From contig NZ_JACHVP010000001.1 of the NCBI RefSeq assembly GCF_014190775.1, positions 806,001 to 870,000 on the forward strand: DNA of 64,000 nt. The letters are read 5' to 3'. Under the pieces are notes generated by a model. It saw only the letters and a list, made by a program, of their open reading frames with translations. It ran no database searches and had not been told where the DNA came from. This DNA is from Leifsonia aquatica. GTDB taxonomy: Bacteria; Actinomycetota; Actinomycetes; Actinomycetales; Microbacteriaceae. Of this stretch, positions 8,087 to 18,835 are shown piece after piece; within the stretch, counting starts at the first letter, position 1; the number at the start of each line of letters is the position of its first letter. Made by a program: the position numbers and the translations under genes.

Positions 8087-9613
8087 ATCTCAGCGCAACC
8101 CGATTCCGCCACCACGACCGAGACCTACGACGTCGTCATCGTCTCGAACCGCCTTCCCGTCGACCGCGTGGTCGACGACGCGGGCGAAGCCGACTGGCGC
8201 CCGTCGCCCGGCGGACTGGTGGCGGCGCTGGAACCGGTCATGCGCTCGCAGGACGGCGTCTGGATCGGCTGGGCCGGCGTCTCCGGCGAGGAGATCGAGC
8301 CGTTCGAGGCCGACGGCATCAGCATCATCCCCGTCCCGCTGAGCGAGCAGGAGCTGCAGGAGTACTACGAGGGCTTCTCGAACGACACCCTGTGGCCGCT
8401 CTACCACGACGTGATCGCGCAGCCGACGTTCCACCGCGAGTGGTGGGACAGCTACGTGAAGGTGAACAAGCGGTTCGCGGATGCGGCCGCCAAAGCCTCC
8501 TCGCACGGCGCGGTGGTGTGGGTGCACGACTACCAGCTGCAACTCGTCCCGGCGATGCTGCGCGAGCTGCGCCCCGACCTCGTCATCGGCTTCTTCAACC
8601 ACATCCCGTTCCCGCCGTACGGCATCTACTCCCAGCTGCCGTGGCGGCGCCAGATCATCGACGGGCTGCTCGGCGCCGACGTCATCGGCTTCCAGCGCGT
8701 GGCCGACGCGGGCAACTTCTCCCGTGCCGTCCGTCGCCTCCGCGGCTACGAGACCCGCGGCCCCATCATCGAGGTCCCGATCGACAGCGACGATCCCGAG
8801 GCCGGCTCGCACCGCCACGTGACGACCAACCGTCACGGCGGTCTGGCGCGCACCGTGCTCGCCCGCGCGTTCCCGATCTCCATCGACACCGAGAAGTACC
8901 AGGAGCTCGCGCGCCGCCCCGACATCCAGGCGCGCGCACAGGAGATCCGCGAGGAGCTCGGCAACCCCCAGACGATCATGCTCGGCGTCGACCGCCTCGA
9001 CTACACGAAGGGCATCGGCCACCGCCTCAAGGCGTTCGGCGAGCTGCTGCGCGACGGCGCGCTGTCGGCGGAGGACGTCACCCTCGTCCAGGTCGCGAGC
9101 CCCAGCCGCGAGCGCGTCGAGACCTACCGGCAGTTGCGCGACGAGATCGAGCTGACCGTCGGGCGCATCAACGGCGACTACTCGACCCTCGGCCACAGCG
9201 CGATCGCCTACCTGCACCACGGCTATCCCCGGGAGGAGATGGTCGCCCTCTACCTCGCGGCCGACGTCATGCTCGTCACGGCCCTGCGCGACGGGATGAA
9301 CCTGGTCGCCAAGGAATACGTCGCCTCCCGCGTCGACGACGACGGCGTGCTCATCCTGAGCGAGTTCGCCGGCGCGTCCGACGAGCTGCGGCAGGCGCTC
9401 CTCATCAACCCGCACGACATCGAGGGGCTGAAGGAGTCCATCCTCCAGGCCATCGCGATGCCGAAGCGCGATCGTACGCGGCGGATGCGCGCCCTGCGCA
9501 AGAAGGTGGTGACGAACGACGTCGCGCGCTGGTCCGCCTCCTTCCTGGATGCCCTCACGCGCGCCGCGCACGGCGACCACCCGCTGCAGAACCCGCTGGT
9601 GAACCGGCGCTGA
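8087..9613 (+). CDS. otsA: Trehalose-6-phosphate synthase, apparent ATC start
   Basis: GT20 glycosyltransferase joining UDP-glucose (or GDP-glucose) to glucose-6-phosphate in the cytoplasm, the first step of trehalose synthesis. Conserved parts: VSNRLPVDR at the N-terminus, WRPSPGGLVAAL, the HDYQLQLVPAMLR motif, the FFNHIPFPP segment, and LGVDRLDYTKGI in the second Rossmann domain. An in-frame TGA at 8069-8071 and the need to include VSNRLP leave no ATG, GTG, TTG or CTG; the only plausible initiator is ATC at 8087, six bases after AGGGAGAGGA. That gives 508 residues, normal for the family. A G-to-C substitution or a sequence error at 8089 is the alternative. otsB follows 43 bases later. Confidence 0.88.
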   Translation: MSAQPDSATTTETYDVVIVSNRLPVDRVVDDAGEADWRPSPGGLVAALEPVMRSQDGVWIGWAGVSGEEIEPFEADGISIIPVPLSEQELQEYYEGFSNDTLWPLYHDVIAQPTFHREWWDSYVKVNKRFADAAAKASSHGAVVWVHDYQLQLVPAMLRELRPDLVIGFFNHIPFPPYGIYSQLPWRRQIIDGLLGADVIGFQRVADAGNFSRAVRRLRGYETRGPIIEVPIDSDDPEAGSHRHVTTNRHGGLARTVLARAFPISIDTEKYQELARRPDIQARAQEIREELGNPQTIMLGVDRLDYTKGIGHRLKAFGELLRDGALSAEDVTLVQVASPSRERVETYRQLRDEIELTVGRINGDYSTLGHSAIAYLHHGYPREEMVALYLAADVMLVTALRDGMNLVAKEYVASRVDDDGVLILSEFAGASDELRQALLINPHDIEGLKESILQAIAMPKRDRTRRMRALRKKVVTNDVARWSASFLDALTRAAHGDHPLQNPLVNRR

Positions 9614-9656
9614 GCGTCCGCCTCCGCCGTCCTCCCGCACCGAACCGGAAAGCCGC

Positions 9657-10466
9657 ATGACCGAAACGCCGTCCGTCCCGTCCGATTCCGCCCTCGCTCT
9701 CACCGCCGCCATCCGTCGGCTGGCCGAGACCGACCGCCTGCTGCTGGCGCTCGACTTCGACGGCACGCTCGCGCCGTTCGTCGACGTCCCGCGCGGCGCC
9801 CGTGCGCTGCCGGAGGCGAAGGCCGCCCTCGACCGGCTCGAGAAGCTGCCGCGCACCTGGGTCGCCTACGTGTCGGGGCGGCCGCTCGCCAGCCTGGAGA
9901 CCGTGACGGAGGCGGACGAGGACGCCCTGCTGATCGGCTCGCACGGCGTCGAGATCCGGTTCGGCCGCGACGGCGTCTCGCTCGACCTCGACGACGACGA
10001 GCGCGCCACGCTCGCGCGACTGGGGGAGGCGCTGCAGGAGCTGGTGGACGCGTTCCCCGGCACGAAGCTCGAGGTGAAGCCGGTCGGCTTCGGCGTGCAC
10101 TACCGCACGGTGGAGGGCGACCGCGGCGAAGAGGTCGTGCGCCGCGCCTACGAGGTCGCCGGTGCGGTGAGCGACGCCCTGACCGTGCGCGACGGCAAGG
10201 ACATCATCGAGTTCTCCGTGCGCGAGGCGAACAAGGGGGACGGCATCGAGCGGCTGCGGGAGTACACCCACGCGACGGCGGTGCTGTTCGCGGGCGACGA
10301 CGTCACCGACGAGGACGGCCTGCGCGTCCTCCGGCCGCAGGAGGGCGACATGGGCGTGAAGGTCGGCCCCGGCGACACGGCGGCGCAGTACCGGGTGGCG
10401 GACGAACGGGCCGTCGCGACCCTGCTCACGCTGCTCGCGGAGGCGCGCGAGTCCTCCACAGCCTGA
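9657..10466 (+). CDS. otsB: Trehalose-6-phosphate phosphatase
   Basis: HAD-superfamily phosphatase of 269 residues that removes phosphate from trehalose-6-phosphate to give free trehalose, a compatible solute and stress protectant. HAD motif I is LALDFDGTLAPF with the nucleophilic and general-acid aspartates, motif II is in AYVSGRP, the motif III lysine is in EANKGDGI, and motif IV is AGDDVTDEDGL. The cap domain lies between, with VHYRTVEGD. The gene follows otsA in the same direction at short distance, so the two are probably co-transcribed. No strong Shine-Dalgarno is visible before the ATG. Confidence 0.93.
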   Translation: MTETPSVPSDSALALTAAIRRLAETDRLLLALDFDGTLAPFVDVPRGARALPEAKAALDRLEKLPRTWVAYVSGRPLASLETVTEADEDALLIGSHGVEIRFGRDGVSLDLDDDERATLARLGEALQELVDAFPGTKLEVKPVGFGVHYRTVEGDRGEEVVRRAYEVAGAVSDALTVRDGKDIIEFSVREANKGDGIERLREYTHATAVLFAGDDVTDEDGLRVLRPQEGDMGVKVGPGDTAAQYRVADERAVATLLTLLAEARESSTA

Positions 10467-10540
10467 GCCGCCGGGCCGGCTCTCCACCGATCCCGCGGCG
10501 CATGGTCGGAGGGGCATGCGAGACGTTCTAGAGTTGTCCC

Positions 10541-12235
10541 ATGCCAGAGATCGATTGGAAGCCGCGCTCGCGCGTCGTCACCGACGGAATCGAAGCCACG
10601 ACGAGCCGGGGCATGCTCCGGGCCGTCGGCATGGGTGACGCCGACTGGGAGAAGCCGCAGATCGGCATCGCCAGCTCGTGGAACGAGATCACCCCCTGCA
10701 ACCTGTCGCTCGACCGGCTCGCGCAGGGCGCCAAGGAAGGCGTCCACTCGGGCGGCGGGTACCCGCTGCAGTTCGGCACCATCTCCGTCTCCGACGGCAT
10801 CTCGATGGGCCACGAGGGCATGCACTTCTCGCTCGTGTCCCGCGAGGTCATCGCCGACTCGGTCGAGACCGTCATGATGGCCGAGCGCCTCGACGGCACC
10901 GTCCTCCTCGCCGGCTGCGACAAGTCGCTCCCGGGCATGCTGATGGCGGCGGCCCGGCTCGACCTCTCCGCCGTGTTCCTCTACGCCGGCTCGATCGCCC
11001 CCGGCTGGGTCAAGCTGTCGGACGGCACCGAGAAGGACGTCACGATCATCGACTCCTTCGAGGCCGTCGGCGCCTGCAAGGCGGGCAAGATGAGCGAAGA
11101 GGACCTCAAGCGCATCGAGTGCGCCATCGCCCCGGGCGAGGGCGCCTGCGGTGGCATGTACACCGCCAACACCATGGCCTCGGTCGCCGAGGCCCTCGGC
11201 ATGAGCCTCCCGGGCTCCGCCGCTCCGCCGTCGGCCGACCGTCGCCGCGACTACTTCGCGCACCGCTCGGGCGAGGCCGTCGTCAACCTGCTCAAGCTCG
11301 GCATCACCGCCCGCGACATCCTCACCAAGGAGGCGTTCGAGAACGCGATCGCGGTGGCCATGGCGTTCGGCGGCTCGACCAACGTCGTGCTCCACCTGCT
11401 CGCCATCGCCCGCGAGGCCGAGGTCGACCTCACGATCGACGACTTCAACCGCATCGGCGACACGGTGCCGCACATCGGCGACCTGAAGCCTTTCGGCAAG
11501 TACGTCATGAACGACGTCGACCGCCACGGCGGCGTCCCCGTCGTCATGAAGGCCCTGCTCGACGCGGGCCTGCTGCACGGCGAGTGCCTCACCGTGACCG
11601 GCAAGACCGTCGCCGAGAACCTCGCCGAGATCAACCCGCCCGCACCGGACGGCGAGGTCATGCGCACCCTCGACAACCCCATCCACGCCACCGGCGGCAT
11701 CACGATCCTCAAGGGATCGCTCGCACCCGAGGGGGCCGTCGTGAAGACCGCGGGCTTCGACGCCCAGGTCTTCGAGGGCCCCGCGCGCGTGTTCGAGCGC
11801 GAGCGCGCCGCGATGGACGCCCTCACCGAGGGCCGCATCAACGCGGGCGACGTGGTCATCATCCGCTACGAGGGACCCAAGGGCGGCCCGGGCATGCGCG
11901 AGATGCTCGCCATCACCGCGGCCATCAAGGGCGCGGGCCTCGGCAAGGATGTACTACTATTGACGGACGGACGATTCTCAGGCGGCACAACCGGCCTGTG
12001 CATCGGCCACATAGCACCCGAAGCGGTGGACGCAGGTCCCATCGCCTTCGTGCGCGATGGTGATCTGATACGGGTCGATATCGCGGCTCGCTCCCTCGAC
12101 CTACTTGTCGACGAGTCAGAGCTGACCGCCCGCCGTGACGGCTGGGCTCCTCTTCCTCCGCGCTATACCCGTGGCGTTCTCGCGAAGTACTCCAAGCTCG
12201 TGCGCTCTGCAGCAGAAGGCGCGGTCACGGGGTAG
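10541..12235 (+). CDS. ilvD: Dihydroxy-acid dehydratase
   Basis: A 564-residue Fe-S enzyme converting dihydroxyisovalerate and dihydroxymethylvalerate to the oxo acids of valine and isoleucine. Cluster-ligand cysteines are in [19 protein letters not shown] and [10 protein letters not shown]; the C-terminal half has [20 protein letters not shown] lies six bases before the ATG, suggesting a leaderless transcript. The gene precedes ilvBNC by 53 bases and is probably co-regulated with it. From codon 469 (about 11948) to the stop the codon choice changes sharply: 34 of the last 97 codons end in A or T, against 3 in the preceding 97. The protein sequence itself stays conserved there. Confidence 0.95.
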   Translation: MPEIDWKPRSRVVTDGIEATTSRGMLRAVGMGDADWEKPQIGIASSWNEITPCNLSLDRLAQGAKEGVHSGGGYPLQFGTISVSDGISMGHEGMHFSLVSREVIADSVETVMMAERLDGTVLLAGCDKSLPGMLMAAARLDLSAVFLYAGSIAPGWVKLSDGTEKDVTIIDSFEAVGACKAGKMSEEDLKRIECAIAPGEGACGGMYTANTMASVAEALGMSLPGSAAPPSADRRRDYFAHRSGEAVVNLLKLGITARDILTKEAFENAIAVAMAFGGSTNVVLHLLAIAREAEVDLTIDDFNRIGDTVPHIGDLKPFGKYVMNDVDRHGGVPVVMKALLDAGLLHGECLTVTGKTVAENLAEINPPAPDGEVMRTLDNPIHATGGITILKGSLAPEGAVVKTAGFDAQVFEGPARVFERERAAMDALTEGRINAGDVVIIRYEGPKGGPGMREMLAITAAIKGAGLGKDVLLLTDGRFSGGTTGLCIGHIAPEAVDAGPIAFVRDGDLIRVDIAARSLDLLVDESELTARRDGWAPLPPRYTRGVLAKYSKLVRSAAEGAVTG

Positions 12236-12288
12236 CTCTTCGCTCTCCAGCAGTATCAACCGTTTCGTACGTAAGGGACCGATAAGGC

Positions 12289-14097
12289 ATGTCCTCGGAT
12301 GCAACCCCCAACTCCGTGTTGCCGTCCGCGGCGCCTGGCAAGGCGTCGCCCGAACAACTGACCGGATCGCAGTCGGTCGTCCGCACCCTCGAGCTCCTCG
12401 GCGTCACCGACGTCTTCGGGCTCCCGGGCGGGGCGATCCTGCCGATCTACGACGCGATCGTGGACTCGTCCAAGATCCGCCACATCCTCGTCCGCCACGA
12501 GCAGGGCGGCGGCCACGCCGCCGAGGGCTACGCGTCGGCGTCCAACAAGGTCGGCGTCGCCATGGCGACCTCCGGCCCGGGCGCGACGAACCTCGTCACC
12601 GCGATCATGGACGCGCACATGGACTCCGTGCCCGTCGTGTTCATCACCGGCCAGGTGTTCTCCACCCTCATGGGGACGGACGCCTTCCAGGAGGCGGACA
12701 TCGTCGGCATCACCATGCCGATCACCAAGCACTCCTTCCTGGTCAAGCGCGTGGAGGACATCCCGGCGACCATCGCGGCGGCGTACCACATCGCCGGGAC
12801 CGGCCGCCCGGGCCCCGTGCTCGTGGACATCACCAAGGACGCACAGCAGAACACCGCGCCGTTCGTGTGGCCGCCCAAGGTGGACCTGCCGGGCTACCGG
12901 CCGATCACCAAGGCGCACGGCAAGCAGATCCTCGCCGCGGCCCAGCTGCTCGTCGAGAGCAAGAAGCCGGTCCTCTACGTGGGCGGCGGCGTCATCCGCT
13001 CGCGCGCCTCGCAGGAGCTGCTCGAGCTCGCCGAGGCGATCGGCGCGCCGGTCGTCACCACGCTGATGGCGCGCGGCGCCTTCCCGGACTCCCACCAGCA
13101 GCACCTCGGCATGCCCGGGATGCACGGCACGGTCCCGGCCGTGCTGGCGCTGCAGGAGTCCGATCTCATCGTGTCGCTGGGGGCGCGGTTCGACGACCGC
13201 GTGACCGGCAACACCTCCCTCTTCGCGCCCAACGCGAAGATCGTGCACGTCGACGTCGACCCTGCCGAGATCTCGAAGATCCGCGTCGCCGACGTCCCCA
13301 TCGTCGGCGATGCCAAGGACGTCATCGTCGATCTGACCGCCGCGTTCCAGGATGCGTCCGCGTCGTCCGGAGCGCCCGACCTCGTCGAGTGGTGGACGTA
13401 CCTGAACGGGCTCCGCGAGGAGTTCCCGCTCGGGTACTCCGAGACGAGCGACGGCCTCCTGGCGCCGCAGTACGTGATCAAGCGCATCGGCGAGCTGACC
13501 GGACCGGAGGCGATCTACACCGCCGGCGTCGGCCAGCACCAGATGTGGGCCGCGCAGTTCATCAAATACGAGCGTCCCAACTCGTGGCTCAACTCCGGCG
13601 GCGCCGGCACCATGGGCTACTCGGTCCCCGCGGCGATGGGCGCCAAGGTGGCCCAGCCCGACCGCGTGGTGTGGGCGATCGACGGCGACGGCTGCTTCCA
13701 GATGACCAATCAGGAGCTCGCCACCTCGACGCTGAACGACATCCCGATCAAGGTCGCGATCATCAACAACTCGTCGCTCGGCATGGTGCGGCAGTGGCAG
13801 ACGCTCTTCTACGACGGCCGCTACTCCAACACCGACCTCAACACCGGGCACGACACCGTGCGCGTCCCGGACTTCGTGAAGCTGGCCGAGGCGTACGGCG
13901 CCCTCGGCATCCGCGTCACGAAGGAGGAAGAGGTGGACGCCGCGATCAAGCTCGCGCTGGAGACGAACGACCGCCCGGTCGTCATCGACTTCGTCGTGAG
14001 CGCCGACGCCATGGTGTGGCCGATGGTGCCGCAGGGCGTCAGCAACAGCTACGTCCAGTACGCCCGCGACCACAGCCCCGCTTTCGGAGAGGAGTGA
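12289..14097 (+). CDS. ilvB: Acetolactate synthase large (catalytic) subunit
   Basis: A 602-residue thiamine-diphosphate enzyme that condenses two pyruvates, or pyruvate with 2-oxobutyrate, at the branch point of valine/leucine/isoleucine synthesis. The N-terminal domain has [13 protein letters not shown] and the TPP-activating glutamate in [14 protein letters not shown]; a central FAD-binding domain holds [13 protein letters not shown]; the C-terminal TPP domain has the metal motif [16 protein letters not shown] and [14 protein letters not shown]. It heads the ilvBNC cluster, with ilvN starting five bases after its stop. The first 25 residues are a variable Ala/Pro-rich leader, common in actinobacterial IlvB. 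Confidence 0.96.
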   Translation: MSSDATPNSVLPSAAPGKASPEQLTGSQSVVRTLELLGVTDVFGLPGGAILPIYDAIVDSSKIRHILVRHEQGGGHAAEGYASASNKVGVAMATSGPGATNLVTAIMDAHMDSVPVVFITGQVFSTLMGTDAFQEADIVGITMPITKHSFLVKRVEDIPATIAAAYHIAGTGRPGPVLVDITKDAQQNTAPFVWPPKVDLPGYRPITKAHGKQILAAAQLLVESKKPVLYVGGGVIRSRASQELLELAEAIGAPVVTTLMARGAFPDSHQQHLGMPGMHGTVPAVLALQESDLIVSLGARFDDRVTGNTSLFAPNAKIVHVDVDPAEISKIRVADVPIVGDAKDVIVDLTAAFQDASASSGAPDLVEWWTYLNGLREEFPLGYSETSDGLLAPQYVIKRIGELTGPEAIYTAGVGQHQMWAAQFIKYERPNSWLNSGGAGTMGYSVPAAMGAKVAQPDRVVWAIDGDGCFQMTNQELATSTLNDIPIKVAIINNSSLGMVRQWQTLFYDGRYSNTDLNTGHDTVRVPDFVKLAEAYGALGIRVTKEEEVDAAIKLALETNDRPVVIDFVVSADAMVWPMVPQGVSNSYVQYARDHSPAFGEE

Positions 14098-14102
14098 CCC
14101 CA

Positions 14103-14615
14103 GTGAGTACGACACACGTCCTGAGCCTCCTCGTGGAGGACAAGCCCGGCCTGCTGACCCGCGTCGCCGGCCTGTTCGCCCGGCGCGGCTTCAACATCCA
14201 CTCGCTCGCGGTGGGCACCAGCGAGGTCGAAGGGCTCTCGCGCATCACCGTGGTCGTCGACGTCGAGGGCCTGCCGCTCGAGCAGGTCACCAAGCAGCTC
14301 AACAAGCTGATCAACGTCATCAAGATCGTGGAGCTGGACCCGGCCCAGTCGGTCCAGCGCGAGCACCTGCTCATCAAGGTGCGCGTCGACAACTCCACCC
14401 GCTCCCAGGTGCTGGAGGCGGTCAACCTGTTCCGGGCCCGCGTCGTCGACGTGGCCACGGACGCGCTCGTGATCGAGGTCACGGGCGACTCCGGCAAGAC
14501 CCAGGCGCTGCTCAAGGTGCTGGAGCCCTACGGGATCAAAGAGATGGCCCAGTCGGGCCTGCTCGCGATCGGTCGCGGCTCCAAGTCGATCACCGAGCGC
14601 GTCTTCAAGAACTGA
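14103..14615 (+). CDS. ilvN: Acetolactate synthase small (regulatory) subunit
   Basis: A 170-residue protein with an N-terminal ACT domain (residues about 4-75: LSLLVEDKPGLLTRVAGLFARRGFNI) followed by the IlvN C-terminal domain. The family binds valine and passes feedback inhibition to the catalytic subunit. The GTG start was chosen because it begins STTHVLSLLVE, the usual N-terminus, right after the ilvB stop; a longer open frame upstream is only the shadow of ilvB. It sits between ilvB and ilvC in the classic actinobacterial order. Confidence 0.95.
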   Translation: MSTTHVLSLLVEDKPGLLTRVAGLFARRGFNIHSLAVGTSEVEGLSRITVVVDVEGLPLEQVTKQLNKLINVIKIVELDPAQSVQREHLLIKVRVDNSTRSQVLEAVNLFRARVVDVATDALVIEVTGDSGKTQALLKVLEPYGIKEMAQSGLLAIGRGSKSITERVFKN

Positions 14616-14657
14616 CCCGCCCTCCCGGCGGCACCAGCAGTCAGAACTCAGAGTTAG

Positions 14658-15716
<1,059 letters not shown>

Positions 15717-15830
15717 TCCAGCGCACGACCGCTGCCGTCTGACGGCACGCTAGCCTGAGGGGTGCCGCCCTCCTCCCGTTCCGACGGGATGAGAGCGCGG
15801 CACCCCTTCGTCGTCGAGAGGAATCGCCCC

Positions 15831-16568
15831 ATGCCCCGTCCGGCCGTCGAGATCGCCGTGCAGGATGTGCCCGGCGTGCGCATCGCCCTCGCCGAGGGAG
15901 CCGACCGCATCGAGCTGTGCTCGGCGCTCGGGCTCGGTGGGCTGACGCCGTCGGCGGGGCTGCTGCGCGCCGCTGTCGAGGCGGCGGAGGCCGCCTCCCG
16001 ACCCGGTTTCGTGCACGTGCTCGTCCGCCCGCGAGGCGGCGGATTCGTCTACGACGAGGACGAGCTCGCGACGACGGTCGCCGACATCCGGTTCGCCCGC
16101 GAGACCGGCGTCGCCGGTGTCGTGATCGGAGCCCTGGACGACAACGGCCGGATCGATCTCGCCGCCGTCGAGCGCTTCGTCGCCGCGGCCGACGGACTGG
16201 CCGTCACGTTCCACCGGTCTCTGGACATCGTGTCCGACCCGGCCGCCGCGCTGGACGCGCTGGCCGCCCGCGGGGTGACCCGCGTGCTGACTTCGGGCAG
16301 CGCCTCCCGCAGCATCGACGGCGTCGATGTGCTCGCGTCCCTCGCCGAGCGCGCCGCGGGACGCATCCAGGTGATGGCGGGCGGGGGAGTGCGCGTGGAG
16401 GACATCCCGGCGCTCACCGCCGCCGGCGTCGACGCCGTGCACCTGTCGGCGCGCGATTCGGTGCAGGGCGCACCCAGCGGGCCGGGAGGCGGGGACGCCG
16501 CCTACGACATCACCGACCCGTCGGTGGTGCGGGCCGCGGTGGCGGCCGCCCGGGCCGCGGGCGCCTAG
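15831..16568 (+). CDS. cutC: CutC-family copper homeostasis protein
   Basis: A 245-residue TIM-barrel protein of the CutC family, linked to copper tolerance although its catalytic activity is unsettled. Typical parts are VEIAVQDVPGVRIALAEGADRIELC at the N-terminus, GGLTPSAGLL, HVLVRPRGGGFVY, VTFHRSLDI and RVLTSGSASRSIDG. The ATG at 15831 is preferred over an earlier in-frame ATG because GAGAGGAA lies eight bases upstream and family members start here. It is convergent with the DoxX gene, whose stop is 10 bases away. No other copper gene is adjacent; a copper ATPase lies far off at the right edge. Confidence 0.88.
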   Translation: MPRPAVEIAVQDVPGVRIALAEGADRIELCSALGLGGLTPSAGLLRAAVEAAEAASRPGFVHVLVRPRGGGFVYDEDELATTVADIRFARETGVAGVVIGALDDNGRIDLAAVERFVAAADGLAVTFHRSLDIVSDPAAALDALAARGVTRVLTSGSASRSIDGVDVLASLAERAAGRIQVMAGGGVRVEDIPALTAAGVDAVHLSARDSVQGAPSGPGGGDAAYDITDPSVVRAAVAAARAAGA

Positions 16569-16578
16569 ACCGCCACCG

Positions 16579-16968
16579 TCAGAGCGCGCAGACCACGCAG
16601 AGTGCGATCAGCAGCAGCTGCAGCAGCGCGCGCGGGATGAGCGGCGTGCCGAAAGCGCCGAACTTCTGCGGGTGCCGCGCGGCGTAGGCGTTCGCCGGGA
16701 ACACCGCGATCAGGAACACGATCAGGCACACGGCCGCGGCGACGCGCGTCGCCGGGACGAGCAGGCCGACGCCTCCCGCCAGCTCGCAGACCCCCGTGAA
16801 CGCGACGAGCACCCGAGGGGCGAGTACGCCGGTGCCGCGCAGGCCCGGCGGGATCATCGCCGCCATCCCGCGCGCCGGTCCCGGCACGAAGTGCAGGGCG
16901 CCCATCACGACGAAGACGAGGGCCAGGGCCACTCTGATCACCAGCTGCACGATCTCGAAGACGGTCAC
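16579..16968 (-). CDS. DoxX-family small membrane protein
   Basis: A 129-residue protein with four predicted membrane helices: FEIVQLVIRVALALVFVVMG, a central pair around FTGVCELAGGVGLLVPATRV and AAVCLIVFLIAVFPANAYA, and a final ALLQLLLIALCVVCAL. The layout and the HPQKFGAF turn fit the DoxX/DUF417-like group of uncharacterised inner-membrane proteins, some of which associate with thioredoxin- or redox-linked enzymes. The GTG start is chosen because GAGAGGATGGGG precedes it; the longer open frame upstream overlaps the serA promoter. It is divergent from serA. Confidence 0.75.
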   Translation of the reverse strand: MTVFEIVQLVIRVALALVFVVMGALHFVPGPARGMAAMIPPGLRGTGVLAPRVLVAFTGVCELAGGVGLLVPATRVAAAVCLIVFLIAVFPANAYAARHPQKFGAFGTPLIPRALLQLLLIALCVVCAL

Positions 16969-17108
16969 CGCCCCATCCTCTCCCGACCGGGCGTAACGCG
17001 GCGAAAGCACGCCCCGCGCGCCCGCTAGAGTTAAGCCGGACCCGCGCCCCGACGACAGTGGCGCTCTTCTTTCCCAAGCCAGCCCTGCATCTCGAAGGAA
17101 TCTGCCAC

Positions 17109-18701
17109 GTGACAAAGCCGGTCGTCCTGATCGCCGAAGAACTCTCGCCCGCCACCGTCGACGCCCTGGGGCCCGACTTCGAGATCCGCAACGTCGACGG
17201 CACCGACCGTCCGGCTCTCCTGACCGCCGTGGCCGACGCCGACGCGATCCTGGTCCGCTCCGCCACCAAGGTCGACGCCGAGGTCATCGCGGCCGCGCCG
17301 AAGCTCAAGGTCGTCGCGCGCGCCGGAGTCGGCCTCGACAACGTCGACATCAAGACGGCCACCACGGCCGGTGTCATGGTCGTGAACGCACCGACCTCCA
17401 ACATCATCTCCGCCGCGGAGCTCACCGTCGGCCACATCCTGAGCCTCGCCCGCCACATCCCGGCGGCGCACAGCGCGCTCGCGCAGGGGCAGTGGAAGCG
17501 CTCGAAGTACACGGGTGTCGAGCTCTACGAGAAGACCATCGGCATCATCGGCCTCGGCCGCATCGGCGCCCTGATCACCGCCCGCCTGCAGGCCTTCGGC
17601 ACCAAGGTGATCGCGTACGACCCGTACGTCACCTCGGCCCGCGCCCAGCAGCTCGGCGTGCAGCTGGTGACGCTCGACGAGCTCCTCGCCGAGGCGGACT
17701 TCATCACCATCCACATGCCGAAGACGCCCGAGACGACCGGCATGATCAGCGACGACCAGCTCGCGCTGATGAAGGACACCGCGTACATCGTGAACGTCGC
17801 CCGCGGCGGCCTGATCGACGAGGACGCCCTCTACCGCGCCCTGACCTCCGGTGCGATCGCCGGCGCCGGCCTCGACGTGTTCGTCAGCGAGCCGCCGACG
17901 GACTCGCCCCTGCTCGCACTCGAGAACGTCATCGTCACCCCGCACCTCGGCGCGTCGACCGATGAGGCCCAGGAGAAGGCCGGCGTCTCCGTCGCGCGCT
18001 CGGTGCGTCTCGCCCTCTCGGGCGAGCTCGTCCCCGACGCGGTCAACGTCGCCGGCGGCGTCATCGACCCGTACGTGCGCCCCGGCATCCCGCTGGTGGA
18101 GAAGCTGGGCCAGGTCTTCTCCGGTCTCGCGCACAGCCCGCTGACCAGCATCGACGTCGAGGTGCGCGGCGAGCTCGTCGACTACGACGTCAGCGTGCTG
18201 AAGCTCGCGGCGCTGAAGGGCATCTTCACCAACATCGTCAGCGAGACCGTCTCGTACGTGAACGCGCCGCTCCTCGCCGACCAGCGCGGCATCGAGGTGC
18301 GCCTCATCACGGACTCGGTGAGCGAGGAGTACCGCAACCTGATCACCCTGCGCGGCGCCCTCAGCGACGGCTCGCAGGTCTCGGTCTCCGGAACGCTCAC
18401 CGGCACGAAGCAGATCGAGAAGATCGTCGAGATCAACGGCTACGACGTCGAGGTGCCGGTCGCCCAGCACCTCATCGTCATGGTCTACGACGACCGCCCC
18501 GGCATCGTGGCCGTCTACGGCCGCGAGTTCGGCGAGTCGTCCATCAACATCGCCGGCATGCAGATCGCCCGCACCTCGGCCGGCGGCAAGGCGCTCAGCG
18601 TCCTGACCGTCGACTCGCGCGTGCCGGAGGGTCTGCTCGAGAAGGTGCGCGTCGCGATCGACGCCGACCTCATGCAGGAGATCGACATCACGGAGTCCTG
18701 A
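17109..18701 (+). CDS. serA: D-3-phosphoglycerate dehydrogenase
   Basis: A 530-residue type I enzyme starting serine synthesis by NAD-dependent oxidation of 3-phosphoglycerate. The NAD-binding domain has GIIGLGRIGALI; the catalytic Arg, Glu and His appear in NVARGGLIDEDAL, VSEPPTDSP and TPHLGAST. After the catalytic part come the ASB domain and a C-terminal ACT domain (MVYDDRPGIVAVYGREFGE) that binds serine for feedback inhibition. The GTG was chosen because GAAGGAA lies upstream and family members begin TKPVVLIAE. TAGAGT at 17027-17032 probably serves as -10, giving an untranslated leader of about 70 bases. A strong hairpin follows the stop. Confidence 0.95.
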   Translation: MTKPVVLIAEELSPATVDALGPDFEIRNVDGTDRPALLTAVADADAILVRSATKVDAEVIAAAPKLKVVARAGVGLDNVDIKTATTAGVMVVNAPTSNIISAAELTVGHILSLARHIPAAHSALAQGQWKRSKYTGVELYEKTIGIIGLGRIGALITARLQAFGTKVIAYDPYVTSARAQQLGVQLVTLDELLAEADFITIHMPKTPETTGMISDDQLALMKDTAYIVNVARGGLIDEDALYRALTSGAIAGAGLDVFVSEPPTDSPLLALENVIVTPHLGASTDEAQEKAGVSVARSVRLALSGELVPDAVNVAGGVIDPYVRPGIPLVEKLGQVFSGLAHSPLTSIDVEVRGELVDYDVSVLKLAALKGIFTNIVSETVSYVNAPLLADQRGIEVRLITDSVSEEYRNLITLRGALSDGSQVSVSGTLTGTKQIEKIVEINGYDVEVPVAQHLIVMVYDDRPGIVAVYGREFGESSINIAGMQIARTSAGGKALSVLTVDSRVPEGLLEKVRVAIDADLMQEIDITES

Positions 18702-18720
18702 TCGATCCCGATCGACCGTA

Positions 18721-18758
18721 CGACAGCCCGCCGGAGAAGTTTTTCCGGCGGGCTGTCG
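18721..18758 (+). terminator. serA terminator hairpin
   Basis: A perfect 15-bp stem (CGACAGCCCGCCGGA against its complement) with an 8-base loop begins 19 bases after the serA stop. There is no long U tract after it, as is common for actinobacterial intrinsic terminators; four T residues lie at the loop edge instead. Confidence 0.8.
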
Positions 18759-18780
18759 ATTTCCGCGGTTGACTGACGTC
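18754..18780 (+). promoter_or_regulatory. Probable ECF42-type promoter of the DGPF/sigma operon
   Basis: TGTCGA at 18754-18759 and CGTC at 18777-18780 are separated by 17 bases. This fits the -35 TGTCGA and -10 CG(A/T)C reported for ECF42-group promoters (from memory). It lies about 55 bases before the DGPF gene and the sigma gene follows, so autoregulation is expected. The -35 box overlaps the last bases of the serA terminator stem. Confidence 0.65.
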
Positions 18781-18835
18781 GTACTGGTGTTCGCATCGGA
18801 AGAGCGCACCGGCGCTCGAGACGTAAGGAGACATC

